Of a DNA stretch of 45,570 nt, positions 33,540 through 42,070 are shown piece by piece; the stretch's first letter is position 1; every line of letters starts with the position of its first letter. Where the stretch lies: contig JAFQEG010000009.1 in assembly GCA_017399145.1 (NCBI GenBank), forward strand, positions 1 to 45,570, given 5' to 3'. A program made the position numbers and the translations under genes. The notes beneath the pieces were generated by a model, which was given only the letters and a program-made list of their open reading frames with translations, ran no database searches and was not told the origin of the DNA. Source of the DNA: Clostridia bacterium (lineage in GTDB: Bacteria > Bacillota > Clostridia > Oscillospirales > CAG-272).

Positions 33540-35798
33540 CTATTTTCCTATTCTTAGTCTTACAGGTGCAGATGTATTAAGGTCCCTTGGTAAATCGGCT
33601 ATAAGCCAAACACTAGCATACCTTTTGCTTTCACCTAAAAACATACAGGTCTGTGCGTAAGGGGCTTCATAGTTATATTCCATATGATATGGTGGACCAT
33701 AGCTACCAAAAATCAAAACGTCGCCTTGATATGCCCATTTTTCAGGGGTAGTATCGGTCAATTCGTAGGAGGAGGGTGCTAGGTAAACAAGGCTACACTT
33801 ATCAATTGTCAAATTGAAATAGGTGCATTTTCGCTCAGAGCGAGCTATGGCATCGCTTATTCTTATATCAAGGGATACGTTACCTATGCTTTGGTACTCT
33901 TGTAGGTCGTATATATTTACCCCTTCATTTTGAGCAATTGCAAGAATATTTTCTCTTGCTTCAACCTCTTTTTCAGACACTCCTGCGGGTAAATATACAC
34001 TTCTTACCTTGGTTTTGCTAGTTAGTCTTTGGAAAAATTTATCCGAGGCTGAGGACAAATCTGTTATTACATAGTTTTCTATTTCAAAATAGCCTAGGTA
34101 GGATGCAAGGGCGCTAGCTGTGTTTGCACCTCCTGTTGTTGACGGTGACATATCAATTATTGAAAGCTGATTGCTTTCCTCAAAATATACAAGGTCACGA
34201 GTGCTTTCACTATACGCACCTGCGTAAGCGTTTATGCTTCGGTCAACAAAAACTACCACTGTACCGGCTATGATAAAGCAAAGTCCACATAGGATTACAC
34301 TAACTATCTTTACTCTTAGCTTCTTATTAGTTAGTATAAGCAAAATTAGTCCACCTACGCAAATGACTATTCCTAGAATTTGTATCCAGTTAGACATTGG
34401 TACAACTATGCTTTTAAAATTGGCAAAGAAGGACACTAGCTGAATGCTCTTTTCACATAGAAATTCGCACACTCCTCCCACGAAATTGCTTAAATAGGGC
34501 ACGTTACAGATAGCAAGATAAATTGGACTTATGTAAATTAGCAAATTGAAAATCGGTACAAGAATTATATTGAGTATTGGGGAAAGAATTGCAATTCCGC
34601 CTATTTTCACACTCAGGACCGGAATTGTAGCAAGAGTTATTACAATTGTTGTGATTAGGGAAAATACCACGTATCTTAGTGGCTTAAAGGGTAATCGCCT
34701 TAAAAATTTTATTGCGTAAATTATTCTTGTTGATAATACACAGCCCATCATTGCAAGGAATGAAAGCTGTAAGGACATCGAGAATATGGAATAGGGTGAC
34801 ACTATGCATATTATTGTTACCGACAAGAAAAGAAGGGTTATTGTGTCGGTCCGTTTGCCAAAGCACCTTAGTATATTGAAAATTATAAGCATTAATGCTG
34901 CACGCAAGCAGGACACTAAAAAGCCTGTCATTGCCGTAAAGAAGAAAACACCTACACAGGTCAGGACATATGATATTCTTCTCTTGATACCCACTAGCTT
35001 TAAAAGAAAGGTTAATATAGCAGATATAATTGCTAGGTGCATACCACTTAATGCAAGAATGTGGGTAACCCCTAGTCTTGTAAAGTCTCTTTTTACGCTT
35101 GGGTCAAGTCCCTTTGTGTTTCCCAAAAGTAAGGCTGACAAAAGTGAGGCAGTTTCCTTGCTTAAGCCCTTGTAAAATCGACCACTGAGTGTCTCGTTTA
35201 GGTCCTTTAGCCATAGTAAAGAGTTGTTTGCATTATTGGAAATTAGCCTATGCTTTTCTGCCTCAGCTCGCAAAAATATTCCTCGGTCCTGATAGATTTC
35301 AGCCTCGTCAAAGACAAGGGATTTTTCGTCAAGGGAGGATATATAAGCCTCTGCCTCAAAAACATCGCCATATTTAAGGCTTGCAAATTGAATTTCACCA
35401 ATAGCCTTAGTATTTACTTCTTCTTTGTCTATGGAAATTATATTTATTTCGTATATTCCAAGATAGCTTGATTCATAAAGGACCTCTTCAACTCTTGCCT
35501 CGATAATGCCCTCTTTTCCTTGTAGCTCGGTTGCCTTTGATTCATTTGTAGTAAATACAAGAAGGCTTATGCTAAATGCTATGGCTATCAAAAGTGCAAG
35601 TGGTGTTATTCTTGCTAATAGATTTTTGTTTTTCTCTCCTCTTTTTACAAGACAGTAAATTGCTATTCCAAGATAAAGCAAAAGCACCGTTGACAGAAAA
35701 ACAACTCTTAAAACGGTGCTCATATAATATGAAGCAAAAAGACAAATTATAAAGCCTAGACAGCCTAGCGCTAGGTTTCTATATTTAAAAATGCCCAT
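33540..35798 (-). CDS. comEC: ComEC/Rec2-family DNA uptake channel with degenerate C-terminal domain
   Basis: The protein has 752 residues. Three N-terminal membrane segments are followed by a soluble beta domain (about 80-185, DUF4131-like) and the Competence domain: 'LLLGNTKGLDPSVKRDF', 'GVTHILALSGMHLAII' near residue 245, then about eight membrane segments to residue ~520. Family members transport single-stranded DNA across the membrane. The C-terminal part (about 545-752) is where a metallo-beta-lactamase-like nuclease usually sits. Its core strand pattern survives ('QLSIIDMSPSTTGGANTASAL', 'ENYVITDLSSASDKFF'), but the HxHxDH metal motif is absent. The DNA-cutting step is therefore probably lost or done elsewhere. 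GAGG precedes the ATG; the tyrosine phosphatase gene ends 17 bases upstream. Confidence 0.9.
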   Translation of the reverse strand: MGIFKYRNLALGCLGFIICLFASYYMSTVLRVVFLSTVLLLYLGIAIYCLVKRGEKNKNLLARITPLALLIAIAFSISLLVFTTNESKATELQGKEGIIEARVEEVLYESSYLGIYEINIISIDKEEVNTKAIGEIQFASLKYGDVFEAEAYISSLDEKSLVFDEAEIYQDRGIFLRAEAEKHRLISNNANNSLLWLKDLNETLSGRFYKGLSKETASLLSALLLGNTKGLDPSVKRDFTRLGVTHILALSGMHLAIISAILTFLLKLVGIKRRISYVLTCVGVFFFTAMTGFLVSCLRAALMLIIFNILRCFGKRTDTITLLFLSVTIICIVSPYSIFSMSLQLSFLAMMGCVLSTRIIYAIKFLRRLPFKPLRYVVFSLITTIVITLATIPVLSVKIGGIAILSPILNIILVPIFNLLIYISPIYLAICNVPYLSNFVGGVCEFLCEKSIQLVSFFANFKSIVVPMSNWIQILGIVICVGGLILLILTNKKLRVKIVSVILCGLCFIIAGTVVVFVDRSINAYAGAYSESTRDLVYFEESNQLSIIDMSPSTTGGANTASALASYLGYFEIENYVITDLSSASDKFFQRLTSKTKVRSVYLPAGVSEKEVEARENILAIAQNEGVNIYDLQEYQSIGNVSLDIRISDAIARSERKCTYFNLTIDKCSLVYLAPSSYELTDTTPEKWAYQGDVLIFGSYGPPYHMEYNYEAPYAQTCMFLGESKRYASVWLIADLPRDLNTSAPVRLRIGK

Positions 35799-35815
35799 AA
35801 TTCCTCACAATGTAA

Positions 35816-36601
35816 TTATTCTAGGTAGTTTTCTCTTAACTCCTTTAGGTAATTTTCGTCAATTCCCATACACTCCTCGAGGTATTTTTCAATTCCACCT
35901 TTTTCCTCAATTACCTCAAATACAACCTGTATGTACTCAGGAATTACTCCATTTACAAAGGGAATACATTCGACAAGTGGTTCGTCAAGTCCCATTTCTC
36001 TTGCCTTGGTAATTGCTCTTTTTGTCGATTCCTCTGTGCTTTTGTTAGTTAGCATATAGTCCTCAATTATGTCCTCATAGGATGCGCCAAGTGCCATTAG
36101 GAATAAAACTGTACCTGTGCCTACTCTGTCCTTGCCTGCTGCACAATGGTACAAAAGGGCGCCCTCCTTATTTTCCTTTAGAAGGTCAAAGAAACGACGA
36201 TAGCCATTTACACTAAACTCATCAGTTACAAGGGGTACGTAAAGCCTTGCAAGCCAATTTCGAACATCTACCCCTAGGGTAGTTACAATATTTATAACCT
36301 GCTCCTCAACGGTTTGCTTTTTACCATCTCTTGAAAGTCCTACGGTTAGGCTTTTTAGAATTGGGCACTTTTCGTATTTTACACCCTCTATAATTCGGTC
36401 GGGGCTTGATAAAATTTCAGGGTCTGAGCGAAAATCTACAACCACACGTAGGTTATTTTCCATAAGCTGTTTTTCGCCCTCGTCCGTTAGGTAACCAATA
36501 TGAGATGAGCGAATAACTCTACCCATCTTTAACATCTTGTCGCCACACTTAATTCCACCTAGGTCACGAACATTTTGTGCCTCACTAATATATAATTCCA
36601 T
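35816..36601 (-). CDS. Tyrosine/lipid phosphatase of the Y_phosphatase3 (IphP-like) family
   Basis: The longest frame starts at 36643, but the ATG at 36601 has GGAG at good distance and gives 261 residues, beginning 'MELYISEAQNVRDLGG'. 'NVRDLGGI' is the family's N-terminal hallmark. 'YHCAAGKDRVGTG' is the CX5R P-loop with the nucleophilic Cys and the phosphate-binding Arg; the Lys and Asp after the glycine are typical of this atypical phosphatase group, which includes lipid phosphatases. 'VVVDFRSDPEI' lies near residue 56. No signal peptide is present, so it is cytoplasmic. It precedes comEC by 17 bases in one operon; a functional link is not known. Confidence 0.87.
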   Translation of the reverse strand: MELYISEAQNVRDLGGIKCGDKMLKMGRVIRSSHIGYLTDEGEKQLMENNLRVVVDFRSDPEILSSPDRIIEGVKYEKCPILKSLTVGLSRDGKKQTVEEQVINIVTTLGVDVRNWLARLYVPLVTDEFSVNGYRRFFDLLKENKEGALLYHCAAGKDRVGTGTVLFLMALGASYEDIIEDYMLTNKSTEESTKRAITKAREMGLDEPLVECIPFVNGVIPEYIQVVFEVIEEKGGIEKYLEECMGIDENYLKELRENYLE

Positions 36602-36633
36602 AAATTCTCCAATAAAAAAGATTATTTTATAAA

Positions 36634-36662
36634 ATTGTATCATAATAGATTGATATTTTCAA
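36634..36662 (-). promoter_or_regulatory. Sigma-A promoter of the phosphatase-comEC operon
   Basis: TTGAAA (36657-36662) and TACAAT (36634-36639) on the minus strand have a 17-bp spacer, with an extended TGA before the -10. Confidence 0.65.
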
Positions 36663-36678
36663 CACTTTGTGATATTAT
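36650..36678 (+). promoter_or_regulatory. Sigma-A promoter of cysE-ywiB-holA-rnmV
   Basis: TTGATA (36650-36655) and TATTAT (36673-36678) have a 17-bp spacer, with an extended TGA before the -10. The -35 box overlaps the spacer of the divergent phosphatase promoter. A further TATAAT lies near 36686 without a matching -35. Confidence 0.6.
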
Positions 36679-36723
36679 TTATAGTATAATATAACATAAA
36701 GACGCTTTGAAGGGAGTTTTTTT

Positions 36724-37590
36724 ATGGATAGCATCAAAAATACAGCTAATCTTTTGGCTAAAACCTATGAAGAATCATCTATCACTTTGTTTGATAGCAC
36801 TATGTGCCTACCAGATAAAGCAGAAATCATTTCAATACTTAAGGATATACAATCGCTTTTCTTCCCTGCTTACTTTGCATCTGTTAAAACCGACAATGCA
36901 GAGGATTTTGCACAGGAATTGACAAGCACAATTTACTATAAGCTTAAAAAACAGCTTGACCGTGCTATTACCTCAAAATGTAGTAGTGATAAAAGCTCAG
37001 GTGAGATACTTGAAAGATTTATTTCTGAGCTTCCCCAGATACACAAGCTTTTAATAAAGGACGTTGAGGCTACCCTAAGTGGTGACCCTGCTGCCTCATC
37101 CTGTGAGGAAATTATCTTTTGTTATCCCGGCTTTTATGCTATTTTTGTATACAGGGTGGCACATTTGCTATATCTTGAGGGCATACCCTTTATTCCTAGA
37201 ATAATGACAGAGCATGCTCACTCAATGACTGGTATTGATATTAACCCTGGTGCAACAATTGGGGAGTACTTCTTTATTGACCACGGTACTGGTATTGTTA
37301 TTGGTGAAACTACAATAATCGGCAACCACGTAAAGATTTATCAGGGTGTTACTCTCGGTGCCTTGTCACCTAGAAAGGGACAAAGCCTTTCCGGTGTTAA
37401 GCGTCATCCTACTGTTTGTGACGACGTTACTATTTACTCAGGTGCATCAATTCTTGGTGGTGAAACTGTAATTGGTAAGGGTGCGGTAATCGGTGGTAAT
37501 GCATTTATTACCGAAAGCATTGACGACGGTAGCCGTGTTAGTGTTAAAAAGCCTGAGCATATTGTTAAGAATAAAAAGAATAAGGACTAA
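36724..37590 (+). CDS. cysE: Serine O-acetyltransferase
   Basis: The protein has 288 residues. The N-terminal ~165 residues are helical, as in long-form serine acetyltransferases. The C-terminal left-handed beta helix has hexapeptide repeats: 'TGIDINPGATIGEYFFIDHG' near residue 170, 'GIVIGETTIIGNHVKIYQGVTLGAL', then 'KRHPTVCDDVTIYSGASILGG'. The 'DHGTG' His and Asp are catalytic. It makes O-acetyl-L-serine for cysteine synthesis. The chain ends '...KKNKD' and lacks the terminal isoleucine that many homologues use to bind cysteine synthase. AAGGGAG precedes the ATG. It is first in an otherwise unrelated operon. Confidence 0.93.
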   Translation: MDSIKNTANLLAKTYEESSITLFDSTMCLPDKAEIISILKDIQSLFFPAYFASVKTDNAEDFAQELTSTIYYKLKKQLDRAITSKCSSDKSSGEILERFISELPQIHKLLIKDVEATLSGDPAASSCEEIIFCYPGFYAIFVYRVAHLLYLEGIPFIPRIMTEHAHSMTGIDINPGATIGEYFFIDHGTGIVIGETTIIGNHVKIYQGVTLGALSPRKGQSLSGVKRHPTVCDDVTIYSGASILGGETVIGKGAVIGGNAFITESIDDGSRVSVKKPEHIVKNKKNKD

Positions 37591-37593
37591 AAA

Positions 37594-38076
37594 ATGAATT
37601 GCAAAATTAAAATAACTACAACCCAAAGCGACTTTAAGGGTATGTCAATCTTTGACTGTGCCGCAAAGGAGCTTATGATGAATGAAACTATATCGGATTC
37701 TACCGATGACGAGGTAATTGAAACTACTCTTTTTGGTGAATTTTCCACACAGGATGGCAAATTTTTGCTAAATTATGATGAAGAAAGCGAGTATATGGGC
37801 GCAACTCATACAAGGCTAGAATTTTCACTTACTGACCCCAAGCTAATAAGCATTGTTAGAAGCGGTGCAGTTGAATCCTTTATGGTTTTTGAGTACCACA
37901 AGAGAAATATTTGCGTTTATAACACAGGCATTATGCCCTTTGATATTTGCATTTTTGCTAAGGATATTGATAATCAGCTACTTGAAAAGGGTTACCTCGA
38001 GCTTGATTATATTATTGAAATAAAGGGCGCTTGCGCACAGCATACTGTTATGAAAATGGAAGTGACACGAGTATGA
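37594..38076 (+). CDS. ywiB: DUF1934 / YwiB-family protein
   Basis: The protein has 160 residues, the usual length for this calycin-like family. The pattern fits DUF1934: 'IKITTTQSD' at the start, 'LLNYDEESEYMGATHTRLEF' in the middle, 'IVRSGAV', then 'CVYNTGIMPFDICIFAKDI' and a closing 'LDYIIEIKG'. The function is not established in any organism I know. It starts three bases after cysE (the AAGGAC of the cysE tail may serve as ribosome binding site) and its stop overlaps the holA start (ATGA). Confidence 0.8.
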   Translation: MNCKIKITTTQSDFKGMSIFDCAAKELMMNETISDSTDDEVIETTLFGEFSTQDGKFLLNYDEESEYMGATHTRLEFSLTDPKLISIVRSGAVESFMVFEYHKRNICVYNTGIMPFDICIFAKDIDNQLLEKGYLELDYIIEIKGACAQHTVMKMEVTRV

Positions 38077-39110
38077 CCGAGGCAGAATTTCGTGCCGAAT
38101 TAAAGGATTTAAAGGGTGGCTATCTATTTATAGGTAGTGAGGATTATCTTAAATATTCCTACTCAAAGGAGGTGCAGAAGGCTATACTTGACGGCTCCTT
38201 TGATGAGTTTAACCATCTTGTGCTTTATGCCGAGGAATATACCCCTTATGCCCTTTCCGATGCTATTTCCTCCTTGCCTGTTATGGCAGAAAAAAAGCTA
38301 GTGGAATTGCGTGGTGTGAATTTTAATAGCTTTAAAAAGGAGGATTTAACTAAGCTTGAGGGTGTTTTAGATACTCTTAGTGACAATGAGCATACTATTC
38401 TTATCATTCGTGCAGATAGTGACTATTTTAATGCTGGTAGACTACCTAAGGCGCCATCTGATTTATACAAGTCACTTACTAAGCACCTTGTGCCTGTTAT
38501 TCTTGATTTTCCTGCTCCAGCAAGGCTAAAAAGCTGGATTTTGCGACACTTCTCCCAGCATAATGTAAATTTTGATGCAAATCTTTGCGACAAGCTTGTA
38601 GAGGTTTGTGGTCACGATATGTGGGCATTGTCTAACGAAATTACTAAGCTATGTGCTTATGCTAACGGCACAGATAAGGCAGAAATAACAGGTGCTGATA
38701 TTGACAATATCTGTTGTAAAACTACCGAGTATGACGATTTTCAATTGACTAATGCTTTGCTTGAAAGAAATAGGTCTTTAGTCTTTGAAACTCTTTATAG
38801 ACAAAAATCATCCTTTGAGCCTGCCCCTACAATTCTTGCATCTGTTATGCGTATGTACACTGAGCTTTTCTTGGTGCAAAGACTTTATTCTCAGGGTCAG
38901 GGCAAGGCGCAAATTGCCTCTGCTACTGGCATACACGAGTTTAAGGTTGGAATGTATTTAAGGGCTATAAATGGAGTTAATCCTAAAAAATTTGCTCGTG
39001 CCGTTGAGCTTTGTGCCGAGGCAGACGTTAAGTATAAATCTGCGTCAAATACCTCTGCATATTTAGTACTTGAAAGGCTAATAAGTGCACTCTGTGTCTT
39101 GTTTTGTTAA
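38073..39110 (+). CDS. holA: DNA polymerase III delta subunit
   Basis: The frame opens at 38031, inside ywiB; the ATG at 38073 overlaps the ywiB stop (ATGA) and gives 345 residues, the normal length. 'GGYLFIGSEDYLKYSYSKEV' starts domain I, where the Walker A region is degenerate as usual for delta. 'LDFPAPARLKSWILRHFSQ' and 'MWALSNEITKLCAYANG' are typical of the AAA+ part, and the clamp-loader collar is at the C-terminus ('LERNRSLVFETLYRQ'). It opens the sliding clamp as part of the clamp loader. The ribosome binding site is weak, so translation probably depends on coupling. Confidence 0.9.
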   Translation: MTEAEFRAELKDLKGGYLFIGSEDYLKYSYSKEVQKAILDGSFDEFNHLVLYAEEYTPYALSDAISSLPVMAEKKLVELRGVNFNSFKKEDLTKLEGVLDTLSDNEHTILIIRADSDYFNAGRLPKAPSDLYKSLTKHLVPVILDFPAPARLKSWILRHFSQHNVNFDANLCDKLVEVCGHDMWALSNEITKLCAYANGTDKAEITGADIDNICCKTTEYDDFQLTNALLERNRSLVFETLYRQKSSFEPAPTILASVMRMYTELFLVQRLYSQGQGKAQIASATGIHEFKVGMYLRAINGVNPKKFARAVELCAEADVKYKSASNTSAYLVLERLISALCVLFC

Positions 39111-39116
39111 TGTCGT

Positions 39117-39689
39117 ATGAGAATTAAATATCCAATAATAGTCGAGGGAAAATACGATAAAATCAAGCTTGAATCTCTTTTCGAGGCTACTATTATTACA
39201 ACAGGTGGCTTTGAGATTTTCACTAGCCACGAAAAGGAGCTTTTGATTAAAAGACTAGCTACTAAGTCCCCTATTATTCTTCTAACCGACTCTGACGGTG
39301 GTGGGCATCTTATTCGCTCACATATAAAGACTATTTTGCCACCCGACAAAATAATCAATCTTTACGTGCCAAGAGTCGAGGGCAAGGAAAAAAGAAAAAG
39401 CCAACCGTCTAAGGAAGGCGTTTTGGGCGTCGAGGGTATTGATAAGAATACACTTATCTCTCTCTTAAAGCCATTTACAACTGACGAGGAATTTGTGCCT
39501 AAGGGTAATATTACTAAGGTGGATTTCTTTAAATACGGCCTTAGCGGTGGTGCAAATAGCTCACAAAAAAGAGCAAAGCTACTTTCCCGCCTTAACCTAC
39601 CAACAAATATGAGCGCAAACGCAATGCTTAGCGCAATCAATATCCTTTATTCAAAGGAAGGAATTGAAAAAATTTTAAATAATATGTAA
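39117..39689 (+). CDS. rnmV: Ribonuclease M5-like TOPRIM protein
   Basis: The protein has 190 residues, the length of RNase M5. The TOPRIM domain has 'PIIVEGKYDKIKL' with the catalytic Glu10 and 'PIILLTDSDGGGHLIRSHI' with the acidic DxD pair. A C-terminal DUF4093-like part follows ('GVEGIDKNTLISLLKPF'). RNase M5 trims the 5S rRNA precursor on the ribosome. Six bases separate it from holA and no ribosome binding site is visible before the ATG, so translation is probably coupled. A general primase-like TOPRIM protein is less likely given the length. Confidence 0.85.
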   Translation: MRIKYPIIVEGKYDKIKLESLFEATIITTGGFEIFTSHEKELLIKRLATKSPIILLTDSDGGGHLIRSHIKTILPPDKIINLYVPRVEGKEKRKSQPSKEGVLGVEGIDKNTLISLLKPFTTDEEFVPKGNITKVDFFKYGLSGGANSSQKRAKLLSRLNLPTNMSANAMLSAINILYSKEGIEKILNNM

Positions 39690-39716
39690 AAAAGGTGTCC
39701 GTTAGGGACACCTTTT
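39690..39716. terminator. Bidirectional intrinsic terminator
   Basis: GGTGTCC (39694-39700) pairs with GGACACC (39706-39712), extended by four A-T pairs. The T-run is longer on the minus strand, so it fits both rnmV and the tpiA transcript. Confidence 0.85.
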
Positions 39717-39749
39717 CGTTTACTAAATTGAAAAGCAAATTGGATGTTA

Positions 39750-39846
39750 GAAGCGAATTTTTCAAGGCGTACCGCAGATTGCAGACGAAGTCGTACCTTT
39801 TGTACGTCGAGGTTGCAATCGAGGAACAACACAGAAAAATGAAGCT
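39750..39846. repeat. Nested hairpin intergenic element in the tpiA 3' region
   Basis: Three nested perfect stems are present: ATTTTTC (39757-39763) with GAAAAAT (39834-39840), GATTGCA (39777-39783) with TGCAATC (39814-39820), and CGTAC (39792-39796) with GTACG (39802-39806). Open frames over it on both strands are short and unconvincing. The layout is that of a REP/MITE-like non-coding repeat; only one copy is in the window. Confidence 0.5.
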
Positions 39847-39860
39847 TATCACATTCAATT

Positions 39861-40616
39861 TTATTGAGCTGCATCAACGATTACGGAAAAATCCTTCGCC
39901 TTTAGTGAAGCACCACCGATAAGACCACCGTCAACGTTTTCCTTTGCGAGAAGCTCGGCTGCGTTTCCTGCGTTCATTGAGCCACCGTATTGAATAATAA
40001 CCTCATCAGCTGCCTTGTCGCCATAGAGAGCCTTAATTGTGTTTCTAATAACACCACAGGTTTCATCTGCTTGCTCTGGTGTAGCTGTAAGACCCGTACC
40101 GATTGCCCATACTGGCTCGTATGCGATGATTACGTTCTTTAGTTGCTCTGCGCTTATATCCTTAAGAGCAAGCTTTGTTTGCATTGAAACAACCTCGTCT
40201 GTGATTCCGTTAAGTCTTTCCTCCTTAACCTCACCAAGACAAAGAATAACTGTAAGACCAGCCTCAAGTGCTGCCTTTGTTCTTAGGTTAACTGTTTCGT
40301 CGGTTTCACCGAAGTATTGTCTTCTTTCGCTATGACCGATAATTACGTATTGAACACCACATTCAACAAGCATCTCTGCTGAGATTTCGCCTGTGTAAGC
40401 GCCCTTTTGTGCAAAGTGAACGTTTTCTGCACCAATCTTAATGTTTGAGCCCTTTGCTGCCTCTTGTGCTGCGTAGATGTCAACAAATGGAACACAGAAA
40501 ATAACGTCGCAATTGTCCTTACCAGCAACTAGTGGCTTTGTTTCCTCAATAAGAGCCTTTGCTTGGCTTGGTGTCATATTCATTTTCCAGTTTCCTGCAA
40601 TAACTTTTCTTCTCAT
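39861..40616 (-). CDS. tpiA: Triosephosphate isomerase
   Basis: The frame opens at 40691, but the ATG at 40616 matches the family start ('MRRKVIAGNWKMN') and has GGAG upstream; this gives 251 residues. The catalytic set is Lys11 in 'GNWKMN', His in 'VIIGHSERRQYF' (about 95) and Glu in 'IAYEPVWAIGTG' (about 166). The phosphate loop is 'GGSMNAGNA' and 'VDGGLIGGASL'. It interconverts dihydroxyacetone phosphate and glyceraldehyde 3-phosphate. It is 75 bases after pgk, in one glycolytic operon; gapA is not in the window. Confidence 0.97.
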   Translation of the reverse strand: MRRKVIAGNWKMNMTPSQAKALIEETKPLVAGKDNCDVIFCVPFVDIYAAQEAAKGSNIKIGAENVHFAQKGAYTGEISAEMLVECGVQYVIIGHSERRQYFGETDETVNLRTKAALEAGLTVILCLGEVKEERLNGITDEVVSMQTKLALKDISAEQLKNVIIAYEPVWAIGTGLTATPEQADETCGVIRNTIKALYGDKAADEVIIQYGGSMNAGNAAELLAKENVDGGLIGGASLKAKDFSVIVDAAQ

Positions 40617-40691
40617 TTTCTTTATTCTCCGTTTTAAATATTTGTTATAAAGTATGCAGGCTTGGTAACCTGCATACGTTTTTATTTTCAA

Positions 40692-41990
40692 TTACTTGTC
40701 TTGTAGGCAAGCGATACCAGGAAGCTCAAGGCCCTCAAGGAATTCAAGAGAAGCTCCACCACCTGTTGAAATGTGTGTCATCTTATCAGCAAAGCCAAGC
40801 TTTTCAACTGCTGCTGCAGAGTCACCACCACCGATGATTGAGATAGCGCCACTTTCAGCAACTGCGTTAGCAACTGCCTCAGTACCGGAAGCAAAGTTCT
40901 TCCACTCGGAAACGCCCATAGGACCATTCCATACTACTGTGCCTGCGCCCTTAATTGCGTTAGCGAAGAGCTCTTGTGTCTTAGGACCGATATCAAGACC
41001 CATCCAACCGTCTGGAATTTCGTTAGAGTTGCAGAACTTAGATTCTGTATTCTCGTCGTATTCAAGACCTAGCTTGTTATCAACTGGGATTAGGAAGTTT
41101 ACGCCCTTAGCCTTAGCCTTTTCCATCATTTCCTTAGCAAGCTCAACCTTGTCGTCCTCGCAAAGTGAGGTACCAACGCTGTAGCCAAGTGCCTTGAAGA
41201 ATGTGTAAGCCATACCACCACCGATGATAAGTGTGTCAACCTTTTCGATAAGATTGTTAATAACACCAATCTTGTCAGAAACCTTAGCACCACCAAGGAT
41301 AGCTACGAATGGACGAGCTGGGTCAGCCAAAGCCTTACCCATAACACCGATTTCCTTTTGAATGAGGTAACCACAAACAGCTGGTAGGTATTCAGCAACA
41401 CCTGCAGTTGTTGCGTGTGCACGGTGAGCAGTACCGAATGCATCGTTTACATAGATATCTGCGTAGGAAGCAAGCTCCTTTGCAAATTCAAGATTGTTCT
41501 TTGTTTCTCTTGCATCGAAACGAACGTTTTCGAGAAGTACAGCCTTGCCACCCTCAAGGTTAGCAACCTTAGCCTTTGCATCCTCACCAACGATGTCCTC
41601 TGCAAATGTAACTGTGCCTTCGCCAAGTAGCTCATTAAGTCTTACAGCAACTGGCTTAAGTGTGAGGGTCTTCTTGTCGTCAAGAGCCTTAACGAGAAGC
41701 TTCTTTGTAGCCTCTTCTCTCTCGTTTTCTGGAAGTGCCTCAACCTTTTTCTTTTCCTTCTTTGTAAGTCCAAAGCCCTCTGTCAAGATGCTGTGTGGCT
41801 TACCCATGTGAGAGCAAAGTACAACCTTTGCGCCCTTGTCAAGTAGGTACTTGATTGTTGGAAGTGCGCCGATAATTCTCTTATCGCTTGTGATAACGCC
41901 GTCCTTCATAGGTACGTTGAAGTCACATCTTACGAGAACTCTCTTGCCTTCTACGTTTACGTCTTCGATTGTTTTCTTGTTGTAGGTCAT
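40692..41990 (-). CDS. pgk: Phosphoglycerate kinase
   Basis: The protein has 432 residues, longer than the usual ~395 because of an inserted charged stretch near residues 70-110 ('[20 protein letters not shown]'). The core is typical: '[12 protein letters not shown]', '[10 protein letters not shown]', '[12 protein letters not shown]', '[11 protein letters not shown]', '[14 protein letters not shown]', '[10 protein letters not shown]' and '[13 protein letters not shown]'. It makes ATP and 3-phosphoglycerate from 1,3-bisphosphoglycerate. AGGAG precedes the ATG and a promoter lies at 42024-42052; tpiA follows. Confidence 0.97.
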   Translation of the reverse strand: MTYNKKTIEDVNVEGKRVLVRCDFNVPMKDGVITSDKRIIGALPTIKYLLDKGAKVVLCSHMGKPHSILTEGFGLTKKEKKKVEALPENEREEATKKLLVKALDDKKTLTLKPVAVRLNELLGEGTVTFAEDIVGEDAKAKVANLEGGKAVLLENVRFDARETKNNLEFAKELASYADIYVNDAFGTAHRAHATTAGVAEYLPAVCGYLIQKEIGVMGKALADPARPFVAILGGAKVSDKIGVINNLIEKVDTLIIGGGMAYTFFKALGYSVGTSLCEDDKVELAKEMMEKAKAKGVNFLIPVDNKLGLEYDENTESKFCNSNEIPDGWMGLDIGPKTQELFANAIKGAGTVVWNGPMGVSEWKNFASGTEAVANAVAESGAISIIGGGDSAAAVEKLGFADKMTHISTGGGASLEFLEGLELPGIACLQDK

Positions 41991-42023
41991 TTTTATTTTC
42001 TCCTATCTTTTATTTTCGCGTAT

Positions 42024-42052
42024 AATATAACACATTTTATTTGATTTTGCAA
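42024..42052 (-). promoter_or_regulatory. Sigma-A promoter of pgk-tpiA
   Basis: TTGCAA (42047-42052) and TATATT (42024-42029) on the minus strand have a 17-bp spacer. Confidence 0.55.
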
Positions 42053-42070
42053 TAGTTTTATACAATTTTC

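Noticed and set aside
39637-39922. Three short open frames on both strands after rnmV
   Set aside because: They lie over a terminator and a nested hairpin repeat and resemble no protein; they arise from the repeat sequence.
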